A stretch of 64,000 nucleotides of DNA from Clostridia bacterium (GTDB lineage: Bacteria > Bacillota > Clostridia > Christensenellales > Borkfalkiaceae), in assembly GCA_029055875.1 (NCBI GenBank), contig JAIDCJ010000006.1, forward strand, positions 99,590 to 163,589, in the 5' to 3' direction. A program made the translations under genes and the position numbers. Of this stretch, positions 42,951-50,043 are shown piece after piece (the stretch's first letter is position 1; the number at the start of each line of letters is the position of its first letter). The notes under the pieces are model-generated. The model was not told the origin of the DNA. It did not search any database and was given only the letters and a program-made list of their open reading frames with translations.

Positions 42951-42980
42951 AAGTGCCGACCGCATTGCGGTCGGCGCTTT
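42951..42980 (-). terminator. Terminator after the minE-like gene, copy 2 of a repeated hairpin
   Basis: GCCGACCGCA and TGCGGTCGGC form the stem, almost the same as the terminator at 41379-41411, 1.57 kb away. Confidence 0.85.
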
Positions 42981-42981
42981 G

Positions 42982-43212
42982 TTATTTTAACTTGGTAAAG
43001 TTTTTCACACGGACGGCGCGGAAGGTAACCGTAACGGAAATCAAACCGTTTTCCTTTTGCGTAAGCATTTTCGGCTTGCTCTCCGTTTCAAAATATTCGT
43101 TTGCAACGCGCTGAAAATCTAAAAGTGCCGCCTGTGCCGTTTCGGGGTTCAGCCCCTCTTTGTCCTCCGCAAGCATACGGGTGAGTCTGGTTTTTGTGAT
43201 TTGCTCTCTCAT
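42982..43212 (-). CDS. MinE-like cell-division topological factor (divergent)
   Basis: The 76-residue protein follows minD with a 4-nt overlap (ATGA), the standard minE position. Its layout fits MinE: an N-terminal segment ITKTRLTRMLAEDKEG, a helix LNPETAQAALLDFQRVANEYFETE, then a beta strand pair KPKMLTQKENGLISVTVTFRAVRV. Sequence identity to MinE is weak, so the call rests partly on context. It would stimulate the MinD ATPase and set division-site placement. MinC is not in the window. Confidence 0.7.
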   Translation of the reverse strand: MREQITKTRLTRMLAEDKEGLNPETAQAALLDFQRVANEYFETESKPKMLTQKENGLISVTVTFRAVRVKNFTKLK

Positions 43213-43943
43213 AGTCTCTCCTTCATGCGTTTTTTCAATTTGAAGTTTTCCTGCATTCCGAGCGTGATTTGCGAGCCGAGAGCGCGGAATGCACGGGAGC
43301 GTTCGTAGACGTTATCGAGAAACAGCTTGTCCTCTTCGGGAATTACGGCAATGAGCGGCAGACGGAGCGTAGCGGAAATTTCCTGCGGGGAAAGCACTTC
43401 ACCGCGGCGCGTCCAGTCCTTGCGCACCATGTTTACCACAAGCCCCACTTCTTGAAAACGGTAGCTTTTCAGAATGCCCGAAACGCGGTCGGCATCGCGC
43501 ATGGCGGAGATGTGCGGCGTGGTGACGAGGAGCGCTTCCTCGGCGCAGGACGCGGCACGGTGAAAGCCGTCCTCGATTCCTGCGGGGGAATCGATAAAAA
43601 TATAGTCGAACTGCGGCGCGAGCGAATCTAGCACCAAGCGCACTGCCTGCGGGGATACGTACCGCTCCGAAACGCGGTTGCTCGCCAAAGAATAGAGCGT
43701 GGGATAGCGCGGGTGGCGCACGAGCGCCTGACGCGGACGGCACCTGCCCTCTACTGCGTCCAGTACGTCGTAGATGGCAAGGTTCTCGGTGCCGAGCACC
43801 ACGTCCACGTTGTTGAGCCCGAAATCCAAATCACAGATGATTACGCGGTTGCCCGCCTTGGCAAGCTGAACGGCAAGGTTACAACAGACCGTCGTTTTTC
43901 CGACGCCCCCTTTGCCCGACACGATTACTATTTTTCTTGCCAT
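43209..43943 (-). CDS. minD: Septum-site-determining ATPase MinD
   Basis: The start MARKIVIVSGKGGVGKTT at 43943 is set by GGAGG upstream; 74 extra residues in the longer reading are not protein-like. The 244-residue ATPase has the deviant Walker A GKGGVGKTT, switch I region DLDFGLNNVDVVLG and switch II IDSPAGIEDG. The C-terminal amphipathic helix NFKLKKRMKERL would anchor it to the membrane. VSGILKSYRF and LVVNMVRKDW are family typical. It pairs with the MinE-like gene. Confidence 0.95.
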   Translation of the reverse strand: MARKIVIVSGKGGVGKTTVCCNLAVQLAKAGNRVIICDLDFGLNNVDVVLGTENLAIYDVLDAVEGRCRPRQALVRHPRYPTLYSLASNRVSERYVSPQAVRLVLDSLAPQFDYIFIDSPAGIEDGFHRAASCAEEALLVTTPHISAMRDADRVSGILKSYRFQEVGLVVNMVRKDWTRRGEVLSPQEISATLRLPLIAVIPEEDKLFLDNVYERSRAFRALGSQITLGMQENFKLKKRMKERL

Positions 43944-44089
43944 TCTACGCCTCCGCGCGGGTTTTTGCCTATGATAGCACACACCCGCGGGAATATTTAC
44001 GATTCTTTTGTCGGAAAAAGAGAAAGCGTGCAAGAAAAAAACGGAGAGCTTTTCCGTCCCCCGTTTTCGTTTTACCGCCAAAGATAAAA

Positions 44090-44542
44090 TCAGCGAATGA
44101 GCTGTTTGATAAACTGTTTTTCCTTTCTGGAAATCTTGCCGTCTACCGCGCAGATGAGAAGGCATACCGTAATAATGTCGTCCTTGAGCTCGGGCGAAAT
44201 TTCCCCTAAAATATCGATAAGATAATCGATGATTTCTTTGAGCTCGTTCCCTTCGGGTCTGAACGCCTTTACCACGGCTTTTGCCGACGCATAGTCGAAA
44301 TCCGTACCGAAGAAAATTTCCATCATGGGCTTCATTAAAAGGTATTCCGTTTCGTCAAGCTTGCCGTCGGCATAGACGGAAGCCACCATGAACGCCGCAA
44401 GCATATGCGCTACTTCTTCGTAGTCCTGCGTCAGTTCGTGGAGGGCGGGCACGATCTTCGCCGTCTTAGCCGCCAGAACCACGGTGTATTCCGCTACGTC
44501 GAGCTGCTCCACCGCTTTACATACTTTGTTGAAATCACTCAT
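44090..44542 (-). CDS. TerB-like helical protein
   Basis: The 150-residue all-helical protein carries two related acidic repeats, ASVYADGKLDETEYLLM (about 55-71) and LICAVDGKISRKEKQFIKQLI, the metal-binding helix-loop pattern of TerB/DjlA-like proteins. Such proteins bind divalent ions and are linked to envelope stress or tellurite resistance; the specific role is unknown. GGAG precedes the ATG. It is downstream of the ABC exporter operon with its own terminator between. Confidence 0.8.
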   Translation of the reverse strand: MSDFNKVCKAVEQLDVAEYTVVLAAKTAKIVPALHELTQDYEEVAHMLAAFMVASVYADGKLDETEYLLMKPMMEIFFGTDFDYASAKAVVKAFRPEGNELKEIIDYLIDILGEISPELKDDIITVCLLICAVDGKISRKEKQFIKQLIR

Positions 44543-44649
44543 TTGTTTGTCTCCTTTTCAGCTTTATGCTTTTGTTAACAACTTAATTATACCGCAATTT
44601 TACGAAAATGAAACAACAATTTTATGAAAATCTGTGGAAAATCTCATGA

Positions 44650-44681
44650 AAAAAACCGAAGAGTTTCCCCTTCGGCTTTTT
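44650..44681 (-). terminator. Terminator of the marR-ABC exporter operon
   Basis: CCGAAG and CTTCGG close a stem around GAGTTTCCC with strong A and T runs on each side, just behind the 25-residue ORF. Confidence 0.85.
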
Positions 44682-44759
44682 TTACTTTTCTAACAGGTTT
44701 TTTACGTACTGCTCGTATTCCTCGTCCGTAAGTTTCGGAATTTTTTTCTTTTTTGCCAT
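44682..44759 (-). CDS. 25-residue small ORF at the end of the ABC exporter operon
   Basis: The ORF MAKKKKIPKLTDEEYEQYVKNLLEK, 25 residues, starts at ATG 44759 with GAGG 6 nt upstream and ends at TAA 44682, directly before the operon terminator. It is basic at the start and helical with alternating charges after that. Distance to the ABC gene end is 50 nt. I know of no family. A good ribosome binding site, operon position and clean placement before the terminator support it, but its length makes coding status uncertain. Confidence 0.6.
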   Translation of the reverse strand: MAKKKKIPKLTDEEYEQYVKNLLEK

Positions 44760-44809
44760 ACCTACCTCGCAAATTTAGTTTACAGTAAGTATGCCCTTCT
44801 CCCCCGTTT

Positions 44810-47608
44810 TTATTCGGTTCTGAGCGCAATTACGGGGTCTTTTTTCGCCGCCGCCTGTGCGGGGATCAAGCCCGAAATAAGCGTTAGAAGGACGCTCACG
44901 CACACCATGATAAGCGCGGTGAGAGGCGACAGCGCGGCAATTCCCGCAATGCCCGTAAGCGAGAGCAAAATTGCATTGATAACGAAGGACAACAGGTATG
45001 TGACGATTACGCCGAACACGCCCGCCGCCAAGCCGATAATAAAGGTTTCCGCATTGAAGAGGTTTCGGATATCCTGCTTTCTTGCACCGAGCGAGCGCAG
45101 CACGCCGATTTCCTTGACGCGCTCCACCACCGAAACGTAGGTGATAATACCTATCATGACCGACGACACCACGAGCGAAATTGCCGTGAACGCAACGAGG
45201 ACGTAGGTTATTACGTTGAGCATGGTTTGCATCATGCCCATAAGAAGCCCTACCGTATCGGTATAAGTAATTTTATCGGAAATGGTAAGCGTAACGCCGT
45301 TATAGCTTCCGCCCGTTTCGCACAGCGTATTCCAGGCGTCGAGATATTCGAGCATACCGTCCTTGCCGTCGAAATCGTTCGCGTAAAACCGAATGGAATT
45401 TACGGTTTTATTCCCGCCGAGATAACGGATTACCGAGCTCAGCGCAGAAACGTTCGTCACCTTCAAATCGGCAAGTGCCTGCGGAATCATATTTTCACTA
45501 TCCTCCGCACCGATATAGCTTAATAGTTCCGCAATGGTGGCATACGAACTGTCAAGCGACGCCGCAGGGCACAAATACACCATCATGGGGCTCGCCATAC
45601 CGGGTAGATTAATGTTGAAATACGAATCGTTTTTCACCCAGTTTACGATATCCGACTCGTAATTCTCTTCGATATAGTGATTTACGGCTGCTTCGGTGAT
45701 ATTCAGTCCGTTGTTCAGACAGCCGTACGTGAGTCCGTCTTTCAAACGGAGCACGGCGGTAATCTTCAAATTGATTCCCTCGCCGTCTTTCGCCGTAATG
45801 CCCTCGCTCTCCGTGCGCGTACCGTGATAGTAGAAAGGATAGTCGTTCGTAGGATTCATGAGCGTCGGCTTTACGTAGTCTTCATTGGGCGAATAAACCG
45901 CGTCGTTGAAAAACAACGTATATTCCTTGCCCAAAATCTCGCTGTAATCGATGAACATGGGCTCGTGCTTTTTCGTGCCGTCTGCTTCATTGTCGGCATC
46001 GAACAACGAAAGGAATTTCGACTCCTCCAAAAGTCCGAGCTGCGCGAGCGTTAAGTCCGTTGCCGCGCCGTTTGCCGAAATAACCATTACCGCTTCGTTC
46101 TCGTTTTGCGGGAAACGTGCATTCTCGCCTAATACGTCGTACTGGGAAAGCACGAATTTTGCATAATTCTCGTCGTTGAAATCGCTCGTACCAGGCATCT
46201 TTGCAACGATATCCCCGAAGAAATTTGCATAGGGCACGAGATTGGAATATTTCTTTGCGTAATTGTTGAGCTCCGAAATATAGAAGCTTTTTAACGAACT
46301 GAGCGACATGATTTTATCGGAAGGCTCAACGTAGGTCTGATTGCCGTTATCGTCGGTAACGGTTACGTCACCCGTTCTTACGCTGGTATACAGGTTATCC
46401 ACAAGCCCTACGCCGTAGCTGTACTGAATTTCCGCATAGTACTCGGGATTCATATGTTGAATATAGTCGAGGTATGTATCGCTGATATTATTGGTAATTG
46501 CCATTCCGTTGGCAAGCCCCGTAAGGAAGGAATCGACGTAGACCTTGTCGGATATTTTCGACATATCGGGCACGTCTCTTTCCGAAGTGAAGGACATCAT
46601 AACGGACGCCATGTCGTACGCGGTCTCCGATACCTGCACGGGGTAGTAGGAGAGCATATCCTCTTCCGTGCGCTTGATATAGTGATTAAAGCCGTTGGAA
46701 AGCGCGAGCACGAGGCACACGCTGATAATGCCGATACTGCCCGCAATGGACGTGATAATCGTTCTGCCCTTTTTCGTGAGAAGGTTTCTTGCACTCAGCG
46801 CAAGCGAGCTCAAAAAGTTCATTTTCGCGCGGGGCTTCTTCTCTTTCTTCTTTTTCTCGGGTGCCTCTTCCGCCGCTTCTTCTTCTACGGGCTCGGCGGG
46901 CTGTTCCGCTTCGGCAGGTTGCTCCTCTTCCGTATAGGGGTTGGTGTCCTCTTCCACAAGTCCGTCTTTGAGGCGCACGATACGGGAGGCATACAGCTCC
47001 GCGAGTTCGGGGTTATGCGTTACCATGATAACGAGCCGCTCCGCCGCAATCTCCTTGATGAGCTCCATGATTTGAACGCTCGTTTCGCTATCGAGTGCGC
47101 CCGTCGGTTCGTCGGCAAGCAGAATATCGGGATTGTTGACGAGCGCGCGCGCAATGGCGACGCGCTGGCATTGTCCGCCCGAAAGCTGGTTGGGTTTCTT
47201 ATTCAGGTGCTCGCCGAGCCCCACGCGCTCCAAAGCCTCGGTTGCGCGCTTTTTGCGCTCCTCGCGGGAAACGCCTGCAATGGTGAGCGCAATCTCCACG
47301 TTGCCGAGCACCGTCTGGTGGGGAATGAGGTTATAGGACTGGAAAATGAATCCGATTCTGTGATTGCGGTAAACGTCCCAATCGCGGTCGGAGAAGTCCT
47401 TCGTGGACTTGCCTTGAATAACGAGATCGCCCGAGGTGTAGTGGTCTAACCCGCCGATGATGTTGAGCAGCGTGGTTTTACCGCAGCCCGACTGACCGAG
47501 AATACATACGAATTCGCTCGCGCGGAAATCGAGACTCACGCCTTTGAGGGCGTGAACGTATTCCGATGCAACTTTGTAATCCTTTTTAATATCGGTTAAC
47601 CGTAACAT
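44810..47608 (-). CDS. MacB-like ABC exporter, ATPase fused to FtsX-type permease
   Basis: The 932-residue protein joins an ATPase domain (1-220) to a permease. Walker A is GQSGCGKTT (39-47), the signature is LSGGQCQRVAIARAL (about 144-158), and Walker B is ILLADEPTGAL. A glutamate-rich linker (about 230-260) leads to one membrane helix (about 283-305), a 450-residue extracellular domain, and three C-terminal helices of the FtsX type with the motif VKEIGVLRSLGARKQDI. MacB-type pumps act by mechanotransmission on peptides, lipoproteins or drugs. It lies 16 nt downstream of the MarR gene, its likely regulator. Confidence 0.93.
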   Translation of the reverse strand: MLRLTDIKKDYKVASEYVHALKGVSLDFRASEFVCILGQSGCGKTTLLNIIGGLDHYTSGDLVIQGKSTKDFSDRDWDVYRNHRIGFIFQSYNLIPHQTVLGNVEIALTIAGVSREERKKRATEALERVGLGEHLNKKPNQLSGGQCQRVAIARALVNNPDILLADEPTGALDSETSVQIMELIKEIAAERLVIMVTHNPELAELYASRIVRLKDGLVEEDTNPYTEEEQPAEAEQPAEPVEEEAAEEAPEKKKKEKKPRAKMNFLSSLALSARNLLTKKGRTIITSIAGSIGIISVCLVLALSNGFNHYIKRTEEDMLSYYPVQVSETAYDMASVMMSFTSERDVPDMSKISDKVYVDSFLTGLANGMAITNNISDTYLDYIQHMNPEYYAEIQYSYGVGLVDNLYTSVRTGDVTVTDDNGNQTYVEPSDKIMSLSSLKSFYISELNNYAKKYSNLVPYANFFGDIVAKMPGTSDFNDENYAKFVLSQYDVLGENARFPQNENEAVMVISANGAATDLTLAQLGLLEESKFLSLFDADNEADGTKKHEPMFIDYSEILGKEYTLFFNDAVYSPNEDYVKPTLMNPTNDYPFYYHGTRTESEGITAKDGEGINLKITAVLRLKDGLTYGCLNNGLNITEAAVNHYIEENYESDIVNWVKNDSYFNINLPGMASPMMVYLCPAASLDSSYATIAELLSYIGAEDSENMIPQALADLKVTNVSALSSVIRYLGGNKTVNSIRFYANDFDGKDGMLEYLDAWNTLCETGGSYNGVTLTISDKITYTDTVGLLMGMMQTMLNVITYVLVAFTAISLVVSSVMIGIITYVSVVERVKEIGVLRSLGARKQDIRNLFNAETFIIGLAAGVFGVIVTYLLSFVINAILLSLTGIAGIAALSPLTALIMVCVSVLLTLISGLIPAQAAAKKDPVIALRTE

Positions 47609-47623
47609 AATATCTCCTTTCGG

Positions 47624-48082
47624 TTATTTTCGGTTTTCGGAAAGCTCTTTCTTGACCGTTTCATAAATGGCTATGATTTCTTTGCAGGAGCCGATAAACG
47701 CATCCATTTTATCCTTGCCGTAAATAGAAACCATTTTGGAAAGACATTCGTCCGCCTGTTTGCACTGCTCTTCGTAAATGGCGAGCGTACGCTCGGAGAG
47801 CCGGACGTAGGCAATCTTTTTATCGTTGGGTGCGGGAACGCGCTTTACGGTGCCGTCCTTTTCCATTTTGTTCACGATTTGAGAAATTGCCGAACGCGTA
47901 ACGCCGATGCGCCGCGAGAGCTCGGACGCAATGATTTCGTTCCCTTTCTCGTTTTCCAGGACGATTTCACGCAGAATGCGGAACTCCGTTTTGGAAAATT
48001 TCGCCGATGCCGCAAACAAATCGAGATTTTCGATTTTGCGCACGATTTGCATAAACACAGCTACAAATTCATTGTTTTCCAC
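47624..48082 (-). CDS. MarR-family transcriptional regulator
   Basis: The 152-residue protein has the MarR winged helix: FSKTEFRILREIV, SELSRRIGVTRSAISQIVNKMEKDGTVKRVPAPNDKKIAYVRLSE, spanning about residues 28-106, with long N- and C-terminal dimer helices. The start is GTG at 48082 with GGGAGG upstream. It heads the operon with the ABC exporter and probably responds to an exported toxic ligand. A perfect promoter lies in front; no clear palindrome is seen there. Confidence 0.93.
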   Translation of the reverse strand: MENNEFVAVFMQIVRKIENLDLFAASAKFSKTEFRILREIVLENEKGNEIIASELSRRIGVTRSAISQIVNKMEKDGTVKRVPAPNDKKIAYVRLSERTLAIYEEQCKQADECLSKMVSIYGKDKMDAFIGSCKEIIAIYETVKKELSENRK

Positions 48083-48122
48083 GGGGATTCCCTCCCTTTT
48101 TGTTTTTTACTGAACAATATTT

Positions 48123-48152
48123 ATTATATACAAAAAGCGGTTTTGCTGTCAA
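48123..48152 (-). promoter_or_regulatory. Promoter of the marR-ABC operon
   Basis: TTGACA (48152-48147), an 18-nt spacer and TATAAT (48128-48123) on the minus strand. The -35 box lies in the loop of an AAGCGGTTTTG/CAAAACCGCTT-like hairpin that could terminate the gene to the right. Confidence 0.8.
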
Positions 48153-48199
48153 CTTCAAAACCGCCTTATTTGATAAATTCACGATAAATTCACAAACGA

Positions 48200-49261
48200 T
48201 TATTCTTCCTCGTCTTCCCTCTGCTCCTCTTCTTCAGGTTCGGGGATAAAGGGCGTGAGCGGCGAGGTAACGGGCGTTAAATCGTATTTATCGTCGATAT
48301 CGCCCACAAGCTCCTCCACCATATCCTCGCGGGTGATGAGCCCGAGCGAGTTCCCCTCCGGCCCCACGATGACCATGTGCTCGCGCGAAGACTGCATCCG
48401 CTTCATGAGATCGGCTACCCGCTCATCGGGCATGGTGCGGGAAACGGGACGGACGATGTTCGTAAAGTCCCGCCGCCCTGCGAGCATATTCTCGTAGAAA
48501 TCGGCGCGGTACAAAATGCCGATGATATTGGGGCGCGTGCCCTTGTAAACGGGAATACGCGAGAAATTCGTTTCGCGGAAAATTTTATAGACGGTACGCA
48601 TATCCTCCCGCGCTTCCGCCATAATGACGCGGTCGAGCGGGATCATGCACGAGCCGACGTGCAAATCGCCGTAGCGCAGCGTCTTGGTGATCAAGTCCTC
48701 GTCCGTTTCGTCGATGACGCCCTCGTCCTGAATGTCGGCAACGAGCATCTTAAACTCCTGCTCGGTATATTTGGGTTTCTTTTTGTTGAAACCGAAAATG
48801 AGGAAAATGAGCTTTTTCCAAAGTCCGAACAAAAAGTTAAGCGGCAGGAACAGATAAGTACATATAAGCAGCGGGAACGCCATGAAACGGGCAAACGACT
48901 CGGGCGCTTCGCGGGCAAGCGTTTTCGGCGTGATTTCGCTGAATATGACGAGCACCACGGTGAGCGCAATCGTAGAAATGGTGGGCCCGAGCTCCGCACC
49001 CAAAAGGCTAACAAAAATCACGGTGGAGATGGTCGCCGCCGCGATATTGACGATATTGTTCCCGATGAGGAGCGTGGTAAGAACCTTGTTGTAGTCCTCA
49101 CTCAATTTTAAGGCAACCCGTGCAGAACGCTTTTTTTCTGCCAAGGCGCGCATTCTCACCGTGCTGAAGCTCGTATACGCCGTTTCAGTCGCGCTGAAAA
49201 ATCCCGACATTACGATGAGCACGACAAGTGCAATTAACAGTCCGATCGTGGTACTGTCCAT
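48200..49261 (-). CDS. DUF21/CBS-domain (hemolysin C/CorC-like) membrane protein
   Basis: The 353-residue protein has an N-terminal DUF21/CNNM membrane domain of about four helices (1-145, with SGFFSATETAYTSFSTVRMRAL and IFSEITPKTLAREAP), then a CBS pair (about 195-320; VGSCMIPLDRVIMAEARED and HMVIVGPEGNSLGLITREDMVEELVGDI). The usual C-terminal CorC/HlyC domain is missing, and an acidic tail (PEPEEEEQREDEEE) replaces it. Homologues move magnesium or sodium. No clear ribosome binding site precedes the ATG. Confidence 0.9.
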   Translation of the reverse strand: MDSTTIGLLIALVVLIVMSGFFSATETAYTSFSTVRMRALAEKKRSARVALKLSEDYNKVLTTLLIGNNIVNIAAATISTVIFVSLLGAELGPTISTIALTVVLVIFSEITPKTLAREAPESFARFMAFPLLICTYLFLPLNFLFGLWKKLIFLIFGFNKKKPKYTEQEFKMLVADIQDEGVIDETDEDLITKTLRYGDLHVGSCMIPLDRVIMAEAREDMRTVYKIFRETNFSRIPVYKGTRPNIIGILYRADFYENMLAGRRDFTNIVRPVSRTMPDERVADLMKRMQSSREHMVIVGPEGNSLGLITREDMVEELVGDIDDKYDLTPVTSPLTPFIPEPEEEEQREDEEE

Positions 49262-49296
49262 AGAACGAAAAAACGATTCCCCCTGTAATTAGTAAA

Positions 49297-49839
49297 TTAT
49301 TTTGATTTGTGTTTACGGATAATGAAAAGCGGTACGTCGCCCCCGGTGCGTCTGGTGTGCGCGAGAACGTCCGTCCCGCGGGCGGGTGCGGAATTCGGCG
49401 CGTCTTCTTCGGTGGAATCGAGCATGGCGGAAATCTTCTTAAGCTCCCGCGCCCGATCCTCCGAAAGCGCATTCATATTGTATCCCGAAAGAATATGCGC
49501 AATGGTTTCTACCATTTCTTCCTTGGGCTCTCCCGCTTCTTCGCGCGTGCTCTTGGCTCTGACTTTGGACGACGCACTTTTGGCAGGTGCAATTTGCGGC
49601 GCGGGCTGTTTCCCCTCCAAAACTTCCATGGGAGGTTCTTGGAGCAGATAAGCGGGAAATTTGCGCTTACCGTGTTCGAGTGCGATCATCAGCCTGTCGT
49701 GCGCTTTGGCGCAGCGGTATTCGTCTTTACTGAAACAATACAAACACCGTACGTACTTTTTGCACATATCACAGCCGAACGCCTCTTCGGCTCTCTTCTT
49801 TTCCCGTACCAATGCTTCTTCCAATTCCTGCGTAGTCAT
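49297..49839 (-). CDS. Hypothetical protein with a cysteine cluster
   Basis: I do not recognise this 180-residue protein. The N-terminal half has a Cys cluster CDMCKKYVRCLYCFSKDEYRC (cysteines within about residues 23-43), which could bind zinc or a metal cluster, after a short coiled-coil start. The middle is disordered and proline/alanine/lysine-rich (PAPQIAPAKSASSKVRAK). The C-terminal section includes EEMVETIAHILSGYNM. GGAAGG precedes the ATG. It lies between the CBS protein gene and the rnf promoter. Confidence 0.65.
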   Translation of the reverse strand: MTTQELEEALVREKKRAEEAFGCDMCKKYVRCLYCFSKDEYRCAKAHDRLMIALEHGKRKFPAYLLQEPPMEVLEGKQPAPQIAPAKSASSKVRAKSTREEAGEPKEEMVETIAHILSGYNMNALSEDRARELKKISAMLDSTEEDAPNSAPARGTDVLAHTRRTGGDVPLFIIRKHKSK

Positions 49840-50008
49840 AATGTCACCTTCCGTATGTTATTTATATTATACTCGAAATCCTTTCGTTTTACAAGTGTTA
49901 CGCCCAAAATATTTTCAAGGTTTGTCGAATTTTTTCGTTATATGCGGACAAGGCGATAAGTATAATGTATTTTTTTCCTTATTATAATAAAATCGCGCAC
50001 GCAGAAAC

Positions 50009-50037
50009 TTGCATTTTTTTCCTCGATTGGTTATAAT
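50009..50037 (+). promoter_or_regulatory. rnf operon promoter, apparently leaderless
   Basis: TTGCAT (50009-50014), a 17-nt spacer and TATAAT (50032-50037) are followed after 6 nt by the GTG at 50044, with no Shine-Dalgarno. Other TATAAT-like boxes lie upstream, so additional longer transcripts cannot be excluded. Confidence 0.75.
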
Positions 50038-50043
50038 AGAGCG

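Noticed and set aside
43944..44165. 74-residue N-terminal extension of MinD
   Set aside because: The Walker A must be close to the N-terminus in MinD, and GGAGG directly precedes the inner ATG.
46454..47449. 331-residue open frame on the plus strand across the ABC exporter gene
   Set aside because: Antisense shadow of the ATPase domain with intact Walker motifs on the other strand.
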